From contig JARPUW010000497.1 in the NCBI GenBank assembly GCA_030533445.1, positions 124,001 through 188,000 of the forward strand: 64,000 nt of DNA, read 5' to 3'. The notes under the pieces were generated by a model. It saw only the letters and a list, made by a program, of their open reading frames with translations. It was not told the origin of the DNA and searched no databases. This document shows positions 35,290-48,087 of the stretch, in pieces. Source of the DNA: Cyprinodon diabolis. Its lineage: Eukaryota > Chordata > Actinopteri > Cyprinodontiformes > Cyprinodontidae. The first letter of the stretch is position 1. Every line of letters begins with the position of its first letter. A program made the position numbers and the translations under genes.

Positions 35290-38200
35290 ATTATACTAAT
35301 GCATTAATTGATGCAAATGGCTCAACATTATGACCCAAACTCTTCCAGGTTGTTTTTATTAGACTCTAGTGACCTTTTCAAAACACACCCAGAGCAAATT
35401 TCACAATAAAAGTCTCCCATTTACTCTGTAATACAGCAACTATTCACCTAATAACATGGAAAACCAGTGATTTAACATTTGGAAATTGATTCTATATAAC
35501 TGCTGGGCATGACCCATCTTTAGATGCACTTCCATGATAGACTTTCAAAATAAGACTCCAGGGACTCTACAGAATAAAAGCCTCTTCCTTATACACACTC
35601 ATACATTCTGGCATATTGCTCATTGCCATTTGTAATTTCATCACTGCAATGGCTCTTAGAAGGCGGGCGGAGCCCGCCATTGGTGATTTCATCACTGCAA
35701 TGGCTCTTAGCAGGCGGGCGAGAGCCCGCCATTGGTGATTTTTTTCATCGCTGCAAGGGCTCCTAGCAGGCGGGCGGAGCCCACCAACTGAGCTTTACCC
35801 ACTGCGGTTCAATATGGACAACCCATATTACCCTTTTGCATCATACGCTGTGCACGTCTATTTCCCAGATTTCAGCACAAGTGGCACACAGCTCTCTTTG
35901 CCCATGACCTAGCCCTCTTTCCTTCCCTCAGCAGCCCTCAAAGGCGTAAGCAGTTGGTCTGGGGAGCCCCGACATCACTTGCCAGGGCCGTATTGGCCCT
36001 GTTCCCCAGACGGGCAGTAGGTGGCCCCCCTCAAAATTTCTTTAGAAATTTTCTAGTTATTGGGGGGCCACATGCCGAAGGCATGGCCCACCTACTACTA
36101 TTGCACATATTTATTCCGCGTATTATTATTATTATAATTCTCCCGTATACCCAAAACTTCGGCGCGTAACTAGTCCCGCACGGTTTGGCGGATCGGGCCC
36201 AAAGTTGGCACACGCGTCGGGACCAATGGGGTGATGTGTGCTTGTATAAAACTTTCTCATTAGTCCGAAGGTTTGCGAATTATTAGCGAAAACGTCGCAA
36301 AAAAATCCCATAGGAAATGAATGGGGAGAGGAAAAAAAAAGCATAAAAAACAGCACTTCACTGTGTCGGCATACATTCACCTAGAAAAACAGTTTGAAGC
36401 TCAGTTTGTAGATAAATCCTTCGTCTATTTAAAACTGAAGACGGTATGTTGATAACTGCTACGGTTTTTGTATAATCAGACCTCAAGCGCCACAAAGTTT
36501 TAGCAAAATCCAGCCTGCTAGAGTGGAGCAACTGAAAAGCTAGAGTGTGAGGCAGGCGTTTTTTAAACACAAAAAAACATTTTAAACTCGCCCTCACGGC
36601 CACATATTTATAGCTAGAGTCACCATTTTTGGTCAGTTTGTAGACTGAAATCTCTGGACCCACACAATATCTTCGGAATTACGGTAGGATTAATACTTTT
36701 CCTTAAAAACCCTCCAGACCGACCTAAAGTCGATGAAAATCAGAGCCGTTTTTCATTGGTTTTGGAGCAGAAGAGGGGAGAAAAACGAATCCGACTATGT
36801 GTTTTAAACTCGTCATAAATATTTTTCTGAATGACACACATACACCAAAGTTGGCATAGTTGGAGTCGAAGGATGACTGACGCTCACGGTGAAAAAATTT
36901 TTTGAATAACTCATACGGTTTTTGCTCAGCAGTCGTTTGTTCGGAGGACATTTTAAGCACCTGAAAGCTGAGTGACAGTGACCTGCTGCAGCTAGCTCAA
37001 TTAGAAGCTTAGGTGTGATGAAACGTTTTTTCTTTTTCTTTCTCTTCCCATTCAGTTTGTAGATGACCTACAGCCATGAAAGTTACTCCAATTGAAGACA
37101 AGATATAGCTGTCGCTTAGATAAAAAGAATTTTTCAGATACCTTTTACGGTTTTTACTCAGCAGTCGTTTGTTCGGAGGGGTGCTTTAGCAGCTAAAAGG
37201 TGAGTGAGAGTGAGGTCCTGCAGTTCAAACAAAGGGAGGAGCAGGTGGGCCAACCATTTTGTTTGTGCTTCGTTTTGGGTTGTGAAAGACCTACAGACAT
37301 GAAGGTTACCCCAGTCTGAGACAAAGGATAGATGTTGCTTTCACTGAAAGAATTTTTCAGATATCTTTTACGGTTTTTGCTCAGCAGTCGTTTGTTCGGA
37401 GGGTAAGCACCTGGAAGCTAGCTGACAGTTAGCTTCTGCAGCAGCCTGCTAGAGTGCAGCTGCTGAAATCTTAGTGTGAGGCGGCCATTTTTTAAGATCA
37501 AACATCTTATTCTCGCCCTCACGGCCACATATTTGGAGCTACAGTCACCATTTTTGGTCAGTTTGTAGACTGAAACCTCTGGACTCACACAATGTCTTCG
37601 GAATTACGGTAGGATTAATACTTTGCCTTAAAAACCCTCCAGACCAACCTAAAGTGGATGAGAGTTTCAGCCTTTCTCCATTCTTTTTGAGCTGAAGATG
37701 GGAGAAAAACGAATCAGACTATGTGTTTTCAACTCGTCATAAATATTTTTCTGAATGACACACATACACCAAAGTTGGTATAGTTGGAGTCGAAGGATTG
37801 CTGATGCTCATGGTGAAAATGTTTTTTGAATAACTCATACGGTTTTTGATCAGTAGTCGTTTGTTCGGTGCCGTTCTTCCCATACAAAAAAGCCTGGGAA
37901 GAAGAAACCAATAGTGAGTGCAGCTGTTGTCTGTGTCAGTGAGAGGCTCGTTAAGCGTTGTCAAGGTTACCAAGCTTCAAACAGATTTTACCTCTGCTGT
38001 TTTAAACAGCACATATTAATCTAATGGAGGGTGAAAGGACTGATTTAACATTGGGAAATGGATACTATATGACTGCTGTACATGACACTTCCCTTGCCAC
38101 TCAGCACTGATAGACTTTCAAAATAAGACTCCAGGGACCCTACAAAATAAAAGCCTCTATATTTTTTACATATATTTATTGCTCTATATGGCTCAACATT

Positions 38201-38451
38201 ATGACCCAAACTCAACCCCGTTTTAGAGAATAGACTCTAGGAGACTGTTTAAAACACACCCTATAGCAAATTTCAAAATAAAAGCCTCCCATTTCCGCTT
38301 CATCTACTGCCCTAATAACATGGAAAAAGAGTGATTTAACGATTGGAAAGTAATCAACTATCATTGACGGGTCTGAACATTTTCTATAAACACAACTCTG
38401 TTGGACTTTCAAAATAAGACTCCAGGGACCCTACAAAATAAAAGCCTCTAG
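35290..38451. repeat. Tandem unit 12 (3,162 bp), divergent 5' part
   Basis: Three hairpins lie at 35662-35785: one has a 4-nt loop (GAGA) and the last a broken arm (GCCCACC). One 66-bp copy starts at 36062, preceded by an extra ATT. The first 340 bp match the unit 4 haplotype. The following 400 bp (GCTGCAAGGGCTCC, CACTGCGGTTC, ATGACCTAGCC, GACATCAC) match units 19 and 20. The 3' end (TACTTTGCC, AAGTGGATGAG, TCTCCATTC) matches units 18 and 20. Confidence 0.97.
36062..36133. repeat. 66-bp repeat, single copy (unit 12)
   Basis: The copy starts at 36062 after CTAGTTATT. One ATT triplet lies before the first G run, unlike the other units, where the G run follows CTAGTT directly. Confidence 0.95.
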
Positions 38452-41400
38452 ATTATAGTAATGCATTAATTGATGCAAATGGCTCAACATTATGACCCAA
38501 ACTCTTCCAGGTTGTTTTTATTAGACTCTAGTGACCTTTTCAAAACACACCCCAGAGCAAATTTCACAATAAAAGTCTCCCATTTACTCTGTAATACAGC
38601 AACTATTCACCTAATAACATGGAAAACCAGTGATTTAACATTTGGAAATGGATTCTATATCACTGCTGGGCGTGACCCATCTTTTGATGCACATTCATGA
38701 TAGACTTTCAAAATAAGACTACAAGGACTCTACAGAATAAAAGCCTCTTCCTTATACACACTCATACATTCTGGCATATTGCTCATTGCCATTGGTGATT
38801 TCATCACTGCAATGGCTCTTAGAAGGCGGGCGGAGCCCGCCAATGGTAACAGGCGGGCGGAGCCCGCCAAAGGTGATTACATCACTGCAATGGCTCTTAG
38901 CAGGCGGGCGGAGCCCGCCATTGGTGATTTCATCACTGCAATGGCTCTTAGAAGGCGGGCAGAGCCCGCCATTGGTGATTTTTTTCTTCACTGAGATGGC
39001 TCCTAGCAGGCGGGCGAAGCCCGCCAACTGGGCTTTACCCACTGTGTTTCAATATGGACAACCCATATTACCCTTGTGCATCATACTCTGTGCACGTCTA
39101 TTTCCCAGATTTCAGCACAAGTGGCACACAGCTCTCTTTGCCCATGAACTTGCCCTCTTTCCTTCCCTCAGCAGCCCTCAAAGGCGTAAGCAGTTGGTCT
39201 GGGGAGCCCCGACGTCACTTGCCAGGGCCGTATTGGCCCGGTTCCCCAGACGGGCAGTAGGTGGCCCCCCTCAAAATTTCTTTAGAAATTTTCTAGTTAT
39301 AATTCTCCCGTATACCCAAAACTTCGGCACCTAACTAGTCCCGCACGGTTTGGCGGATCGGGCCCAAAGTTGGCACACGCGTCGGGACCAATGGGGTGAT
39401 GTGTGCTTGTATAAAACTTTCTCATTAGTCCGAAGGTTTGCGAATTATTAGCGAAAACGTCGCAAAAAAATCCCATAGGAAATGAATGGGGAGAGGAAAA
39501 AAAAAGCATAAAAAACAGCACTTCACTGTGTCGGCATACATTCACCTAGAAAAACAGTTTGAAGCTCAGTTTGTAGATAAATCCTTCGTCTATTTAAAAC
39601 TGAAGACGGTATGTTGATAACTGCTACGGTTTTTGTATAATCAGACCTCAAGCGCCACAAAGTTTTAGCAAAATCCAGCCTGCTAGAGTGGAGCAACTGA
39701 AAAGCTAGAGTGTGAGGCAGGCGTTTTTTAAACACAAAAAAACATTTTAAACTCGCCCTCACGGCCACATATTTATAGCTAGAGTCACCATTTTTGGTCA
39801 GTTTGTAGACTGAAATCTCTGGACCCACACAATATCTTCGGAATTACGGTAGGATTAATACTTTTCCTTAAAAACCCTCCAGACCGACCTAAAGTCGATG
39901 AAAATCAGAGCCGTTTTTCATTGGTTTTGGAGCAGAAGAGGGGAGAAAAACGAATCAGACTATGTGTTTTAAACTCGTCATAAATATTTTTCTGAATGAC
40001 ACACATACACCAAAGTTGGCATAGTTGGAGTCGAAGGATGACTGACGCTCACGGTGAAAAAATTTTTTGAATAACTCATACGGTTTTTGCTCAGCAGTCG
40101 TTTGTTCGGAGGACATTTTAAGCACCTGAAAGCTGAGTGACAGTGACCTGCTGCAGCTAGCTCAATTAGAAGCTTAGGTGTGATGAAACGTTTTTTCTTT
40201 TTCTTTCTCTTCCCATTCAGTTTGTAGATGACCTACAGCCATGAAAGTTACTCCAATCGAAGACAAGATATAGCTGTCGCTTAGATAAAAAGAATTTTTC
40301 AGATACCTTTTACGGTTTTTACTCAGCAGTCGTTTGTTCGGAGGGGTGCTTTAGCAGCTAAAAGGTGAGTGAGAGTGAGGTCCTGCAGTTAAAAGAAAGG
40401 GAGGAGCAGGTGGGCCAACCATTTTGTTTGTGCTTCGTTTTGGGTTGTGAAAGACCTACAGACATGAAGGTTACCCCAGTCTGAGACAAAGGATAGATGT
40501 TGCTTTCACTGAAAGAATTTTTCAGATATCTTTTACGGTTTTTGCTCAGCAGTCGTTTGTTCGGAGGGTAAGCACCTGGAAGCTAGCTGACAGTTAGCTT
40601 CTGCAGCAGCCTGCTAGAGTGCAGCTGCTGAAATCTTAGTGTGAGGCGGCCATTTTTTTCAGATCAAACATCTTATTCTCGCCCTCACGGCCACATATTT
40701 GGAGCTACAGTCACCATTTTTGGTCAGTTTGTAGACTGAAACCTCTGGACTCACACAATGTCTTCGGAATTACGGTAGGATTAATACTTTTCCTTAAAAA
40801 CCCTCCAGACCAACCTAAAGTCGATGAGAGTTTCAGCCTTTCTCTATTCTTTTTGAGCTGAAGATGGGAGAGAAACGAATCAGACTATGTGTTTTCAACT
40901 CGTCATAAATATTTTTCTGAATGACACACATACACCAAAGTTGGTATAGTTGGAGTCGAAGGATTGCTGATGCTCATGGTGAAAATGTTTTTTGAATAAC
41001 TCATACGGTTTTTGATCAGTAGTCGTTTGTTCGGTGCCGTTCTTCCCATACAAAAAAGCCTGGGAAGAAGAAACCAATAGTGAGTGCAGCTGTTGTCTGT
41101 GTCAGTGAGAGGCTCGTTAAGCGTTGTCAAGGTTACCAAGCTTCAAACAGATTTTACCTCTGCTGTTTTAAACAGCACATATTAATCTAATGGAGGGTGA
41201 AAGGACTGATTTAACATTGGGAAATGGATACTATATGACTGCTGTCCATGACACTTCCCTTGCCACTCAGCACTGATAGACTTTCAAAATAAGACTCCAG
41301 GGACCCTACAAAATAAAAGCCTCTATATTTTTTACATATATTTATTGCCCTATATGGCTCAACATTATGACCCAAACTCAACCCCGTTTTAGAGAATAGA

Positions 41401-41617
41401 CTCTAGGAGACTGTTTAAAACACACCCTATAGCAAATTTCAAAATAAAAGCTTCCCATTTCCGCTTCATCTACTGCCCTAATAACATGGAAAAAGAGTGA
41501 TTTAACGATTGGAAAGTAATCAACTATCATTGACGGGTCTGAACATTTTCTATAAACACAACTCTGTTGGACTTTCAAAATAAGACTCCAGCGACCCTAC
41601 AAAATAAAAGCCTCTAG
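38452..41617. repeat. Tandem unit 13 (3,166 bp)
   Basis: It starts with the ATTATAGTAATG variant, otherwise seen only at the start of unit 18. Five GC hairpins lie at 38825-39025 and there is no 66-bp copy. Its ATT tract is the shortest in the window (TAGTTATAATT). The 3' half shares CAATCGAAG and TTTTTTTCAGATC with unit 5. Confidence 0.97.
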
Positions 41618-44600
41618 ATTATACTAATGCATTAATTGATGCAAATGGCTCAACATTATGACCCAAACTCTTCCAGGTTGTTTTTATTAGACTCTAGTGA
41701 CCTTTTCAAAACACACCCCAGAGCAAATTTCACAATAAAAGTCTCCCATTTACTCTGTAATAAAGCAACTATTCACCTAATAACATGGAAAACCAGTGAT
41801 TTAACATTTGGAAATGGATTCTATATCACTGCTGGGCGTGACCCATCTTTTGATGCACATTCATGATAGACTTTCAAAATAAGACTACAAGGACTCTACA
41901 GAATAAAAGCCTCTTCCTTATACACACTCATACATTCTGGCATATTGCTCATTGCCATTGGTGATTTCATCACTGCAATGGCTCTTAGAAGGAGGGCGGA
42001 GCCCGCCAATGGTAACAGGCGGGCGGAGCCCGCCAAAGGTGATTACATCACTGCAATGGCTCTTAGCAGGCGGGCGGAGCCCGCCATTGGTGATTTCATC
42101 ACTGCAATGGCTCTTAGAAGGCGGGCAGAGCCCGCCATTGGTGATTTTTTTCTTCACTGAGATGGCTCCTAGCAGGCGGGCGAAGCCCGCCAACTGGGCT
42201 TTACCCACTGTGTTTCAATATGGACAACCCATATTACCCTTGTGCATCATACGCTGTGCACGTCTATTTCCCAGATGTCAGCACAAGTGGCACACAGCTC
42301 TCTTTGCCCATGAACTTGCCCTCTTTCCTTCCCTCAGCAGCCCTCAAAGGCGTAAGCAGTTGGTCTGGGGAGCCCCGACGTCACTTGCCAGGGCCGTATT
42401 GGCCCGGTTCCCCAGACGGGCAGTAGGTGGCCCCCCTCAAAATTTCTTTAGAAATTTTCTAGTTATTATTATTATAATTCTCCCGTATACCCAAAACTTC
42501 GGCACGTAACTAGTCCCGCACGGTTTGGCGGATCGGGCCCAAAGTTGGCACACGCGTTGGGACCAATGGGGTGATGTGTGCTTGTATAAAACTTTCTCAT
42601 TAGTCCGAAGGTTTGCGAATTATTAGCGAAAACGTCGCAAAAAAATCCCATAGGAAATGAATGGGAAGAGGTAAAAAAAAGCATAAAAAACAGCACTTCA
42701 CTGTGTCGGCAGACATTCACCTAGAAAAACAGTTTGAAGCTCAGTTTGTAGATAAATCCTTCGTCTATTTAAAACTGAAGACGGTATGTTGATAACTGCT
42801 ACGGTTTTTGTATAATCAGACCTCAAGCGCCACAAAGTTTTAGCAAAATCCAGCCTGCTAGAGTGGAGCAACTGAAAAGCTAGAGTGTGAGGCAGGCATT
42901 TTTTAAACACAAAAAAACATTTTAAACTCGCCCTCACGGCCACATATTTATAGCTAGAGTCACCATTTTTGGTCAGTTTGTAGACTGAAATCTCTGGACC
43001 CACACAATATCTTCGGAATTACGGTAGGATTAATACTTTTCCTTAAAAACCCTCCAGACCGACCTAAAGTCGATGAAAATCAGAGCCGTTTTTCATTGGT
43101 TTTGGAGCAGAAGAGGGGAGAAAAACGAATCAGACTATGTGTTTTAAACTCGTCATAAATATTTTTCTGAATGACACACATACACCAAAGTTGGCTTAGT
43201 TGGAGTCGAAGGATGACTGACGCTCACGGTGAAAAAATTTTTTGAATAACTCATACGGTTTTTGCTCAGCAGTCGTTTGTTCGGAGGACATTTTAAGCAC
43301 CTGAAAGCTGAGTGACAGTGACCTGCTGCAGCTAGCTCAATTAGAAGCTTAGGTGTGATGAAACGTTTTTTCTTTTTCTTTCTCTTCCCATTCAGTTTGT
43401 AGATGATCTACAGCCATGAAAGTTACTCCAATTGAAGACAAGATATAGCTGTCGCTTAGATAAAAATAATTTTTCAGATACCTTTTACGGTTTTTACTCA
43501 GCAGTCGTTTGTTCGGAGGGGTGCTTTAGCAGCTAAAAGGTGAGTGAGAGTTAGGTCCTGCAGTTAAAAGAAAGGGAGGAGCAGGTGGGCCAACCATTTT
43601 GTTTGTGCTTCGTTTTGGGTTGTGAAAGACCTACAGACATGAAGGTTACCCCAGTCTGAGACAAAGGATAGATGTTGCTTTCACTGAAATAATTTTTCAG
43701 ATACCTTTTACGGTTTTTGCTCAGCAGTCGTTTGTTCGGAGGGTAAGCACCTGGAAGCTAGCTGACAGTTAGCTTCTGCAGCAGCCTGCTAGAGTGCAGC
43801 TGCTGAAATCTTAGTGTGAGGCGGCCATTTTTTTAAGATCAAACATCTTATTCTCGCCCTCACGGCCACATATTTTGAGCTACAGTCACCATTTTTGGTC
43901 AGTTTGTAGACTGAAACCTCTGGACTCACACAATGTCTTCTGAATTACGGTAGGATTAATACTTTTCCTTAAAAACCCTCCAGACCAACCTAAAGTCGAT
44001 GAGAGTTTCAGCCTTTCTCTATTCTTTTTGAGCTGAAGATGGGAGAGAAACGAATCAGACTATGTGTTTTCAACTCGTCATAAATATTTTTCTGAATGAC
44101 ACACATACACCAAAGTTGGTATAGTTGGAGTCGAAGGATTGCTGATGCTCATGGTGAAAATGTTTTTTGAATAACTCATACGGTTTTTCATCAGTAGTCG
44201 TTTGTTCGGTGCCGTTCTTCCCATACAAAAAAGCCTGGGAAGAAGAAACCAATAGTGAGTGCAGCTGTTGTCTGTGTCAGTGAGAGGCTCCTTAAGCGTT
44301 GTCAAGGTTACCAAGCTTCAAACAGATTTTACCTCTGCTGTTTTAAACAGCACATATTAATCTAATGGAGGGTGAAAGGACTGATTTAACATTGGGAAAT
44401 GGATACTATATGACTGCTGTCCATGACACTTCCCTTGCCACTCAGCACTGATAGACTTTCAAAATAAGACTCCAGGGACCCTACAAAATAAAAGCCTCTA
44501 TATTTTTTACATATATTTATTGCCCTATATGGCTCAACATTATGACCCAACCTCAACCCCGTTTTAGAGAATAGACTCCAGGAGACTGTTTAAAACACAC

Positions 44601-44792
44601 CCTATAGCAAATTTCAAAATAAAAGCCTCCCATTTCCGCTTCATCTACTGCCCTAATAACATGGAAAAAGAGTGATTTAACGATTGGAAAGTAATCAACT
44701 ATCATTGACGGGTCTGAACATTTTCTATAAACACAACTCTGTTGGACTTTCAAAATAAGACTCCAGGGACCCTACAAAATAAAAGCCTCTAG
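41618..44792. repeat. Tandem unit 14 (3,175 bp)
   Basis: Five GC hairpins lie at 41991-42191, the first with a broken arm (GGAGGGC). There is no 66-bp copy. It carries the GTTGGGACC and GAAGAGGTAAAA type. CAGATGTCAGC near 42272 is shared with unit 4, and the 3' 900 bp share the unit 6 variant set. Confidence 0.97.
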
Positions 44793-47700
44793 ATTATACT
44801 AATGCATTAATTGATGCAAATGGCTCAACATTATGACCCAAACTCTTCCAGGTTGTTTTTATTAGACTCTAGTGACCTTTTCAAAACACACCCCAGAGCA
44901 AATTTCACAATAAAAGTCTCCCATTTACTCTGTAATACAGCAACTATTCACCTAATAACATGGAAAACCAGTGATTTAACATTTGGAAATGGATTCTATA
45001 TCACTGCTGGGCGTGACCCATCTTTTGATGCACATTCATGATAGACTTTCAAAATAAGACTACAAGGACTCTACAGAATAAAAGCCTCTTCCTTATACAC
45101 ACTCATACATTCTGGCATATTGCTCATTGCCATTGGTGATTTCATCACTGCAATGGCTCTTAGCAGGCGGGCGGAGCCCGCCATTGGTGATTTCATCACT
45201 GCAATGGCTCTTAGAAGGCGGGCAGAGCCCGCCATTGGTGATTTTTTTCTTCACTGAGATGGATCCCAGAAGGCGGGCGAAGCCCGCAAACTGGGCTTTA
45301 CCCACTGTGTTTCAATATGGACAACCCATATTACCCTTGTGCATCATACGCTGTGCACGTCTATTTCCCAGATTTCAGCACAAGTGGCACACAGCTCTCT
45401 TTGCCCATGAACTTGCCCTCTTTCCTTCCCTCAGCAGCCCTCAAAGGCGTAAGCAGTTGGTCTGGGGAGCCCCGACGTCACTTGCCAGGGCCGTATTGGC
45501 CCGGTTCCCCAGACGGGCAGTAGGTGGCCCCCCTCAAAATTTCTTTAGAAATTTTCTAGTTGGGGGGCCACATGCCGAAGGCATGGCCCACCTACTACTA
45601 TTGCACATATTTATTCCGCGTATTATTGGGGGGCCACATGCCGAAGGCATGGCCCACCTACTACTATTGCACATATTTATTCCGCGTATTATTATTGGGG
45701 GGCCACATGCCGAAGGCATGGCCCACCTACTACTATTGCACATATTTATTCCGCGTATTATTATTATTATAATTCTCCCGTATACCCAAAACTTCGGCGC
45801 GTAACTAGTCCCGCACGGTTTGGCGGATCGGGCCCAAAGTTGGCACACGCGTCGGGACCAATGGGGTGATGTGTGCTTGTATAAAACTTTCTCATTAGTC
45901 CGAAGGTTTGCGAATTATTAGCGAAAACGTCGCAAAAAAATCCCATAGGAAATGAATGGGGAGAGGAAAAAAAAAGCATAAAAAACAGCACTTCACTGTG
46001 TCGGCATACATTCACCTAGAAAAACAGTTTGAAGCTCAGTTTGTAGATAAATCCTTCGTCTATTTAAAACTGAAGACGGTATGTTGATAACTGCTACGGT
46101 TTTTGTATAATCAGACCTCAAGCGCCACAAAGTTTTAGCAAAATCCAGCCTGCTAGAGTGGAGCAACTGAAAAGCTAGAGTGTGAGGCAGGCGTTTTTTA
46201 AACACAAAAAAACATTTTAAACTCGCCCTCACGGCCACATATTTATAGCTAGAGTCACCTTTTTTGGTCAGTTTGTAGACTGAAATCTCTGGACCCACAC
46301 AATATCTTCGGAATTACGGTAGGATTAATACTTTTCCTTAAAAACCCTCCAGACCGACCTAAAGTCGATGAAAATCAGAGCCGTTTTTCATTGGTTTTGG
46401 AGCAGAAGAGGGGAGAAAAACGAATCAGACTATGTGTTTTAAACTCGTCATAAATATTTTTCTGAATGACACACATACACCAAAGTTGGCATAGTTGGAG
46501 TCGAAGGATGACTGACGCTCACGGTGAAATTTTTTTTTGAATAACTCATACGGTTTTTGCTCAGCAGTCGTTTGTTCGGAGGACATTTTAAGCACCTGAA
46601 AGCTGAGTGAGAGTGACCTGCTGCAGCTAGCTCAATTAGAAGCTTAGGTGTGATGAAACGTTTTTTCTTTTTCTTTCTCTTCCCATTCAGTTTGTAGATG
46701 ACCTACAGCCATGAAAGTTACTCCAATTGAAGACAAGATATAGCTGTCGCTTAGATAAAAAGAATTTTTCAGATACCTTTTACGGTTTTTACTCAGCAGT
46801 CGTTTGTTCGGAGGGGTGCTTTAGCAGCTAAAAGGTGAGTGAGAGTGAGGTCCTGCAGTTCAAACAAAGGGAGGAGCAGGTGGGCCAACCATTTTGTTTG
46901 TGCTTCGTTTTGGGTTGTGAAAGACCTACAGACATGAAGGTTACCCCAGTCTGAGACAAAGGATAGATGTTGCTTTCACTGAAAGAATTTTTCAGATACC
47001 TTTTACGGTTTTTGCTCAGCAGTCGTTTGTTCGGAGGGTAAGCACCTGGAAGCTAGCTGACAGTTAGCTTCTGCAGCAGCCTGCTAGAGTGCAGCTGCTG
47101 AAATCTTAGTGTGAGGCGGCCATTTTTTTAAGATCAAACATCTTATTCTCGCCCTCACGGCCACATATTTGGAGCTACAGTCACCATTTTTGGTCAGTTT
47201 GTAGACTGAAACCTCTGGACTCACACAATGTCTTTGGAATTACGGTAGGATTAATACTTTTCCTTAAAAACCCTCCAGACCAACCTAAAGTCGATGAGAG
47301 TTTCAGCCTTTCTCTATTCTTTTTGAGCTGAAGATGGGAGAGAAACGAATCAGACTATGTGTTTTCAACTCGTCATAAATATTTTTCTGAATGACACACA
47401 TACACCAAAGTTGGTATAGTTGGAGTCGAAGGATTGCTGATGCTCATGGGGAAAATGTTTTTTGAATAACTCATACGGTTTTTGATCAGTAGTCGTTTGT
47501 TCGGTGCCGTTCTTCCCATACAAAAAAGCCTGGGAAGAAGAAACCAATAGTGAGTGCAGCTGTTGTCTGTGTCAGTGAGAGGCTCCTTAAGCGTTGTCAA
47601 GGTTACCAAGCTTCAAACAGATTTTACCTCTGCTGTTTTAAACAGCACATATTAATCTAATGGAGGGTGAAAGGACTGATTTAACATTGGGAAATGGATA

Positions 47701-48087
47701 CTATATGACTGCTGTCCATGACACTTCCCTTGCCACTCAGCACTGATAGACTTTCAAAATAAGACTCCAGGGACCCTACAAAATAAAAGCCTCTATATTT
47801 TTTACATATATTTATTGCCCTATATGGCTCAACATTATGACCCAAACTCAACCCCGTTTTAGAGAATAGACTCTAGGAGACTGTTTAAAACACACCCTAT
47901 AGCAAATTTCAAAATAAAAGCCTCCCATTTCCGCTTCATCTACTGCCCTAATAAAATGGAAAAAGAGTGATTTAACGATTGGAAAGTAATCAACTATCAT
48001 TGACGGATCTGAACATTTTCTATAAACACAACTCTGTTGGACTTTCAAAATAAGACTCCAGGGACCCTACAAAATAAAAGCCTCTAG
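44793..48087. repeat. Tandem unit 15 (3,295 bp)
   Basis: Three GC hairpins lie at 45166-45288, with the same broken last arm and GATGGATCCCAG context as unit 7. Three 66-bp copies start at 45562, 45628 and 45697. GAGGCTCCTTAAG near 47580 links it to units 6 and 14. Confidence 0.97.
45562..45768. repeat. 66-bp repeat array, 3 copies (unit 15)
   Basis: Copies start at 45562, 45628 and 45697. Confidence 0.95.
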
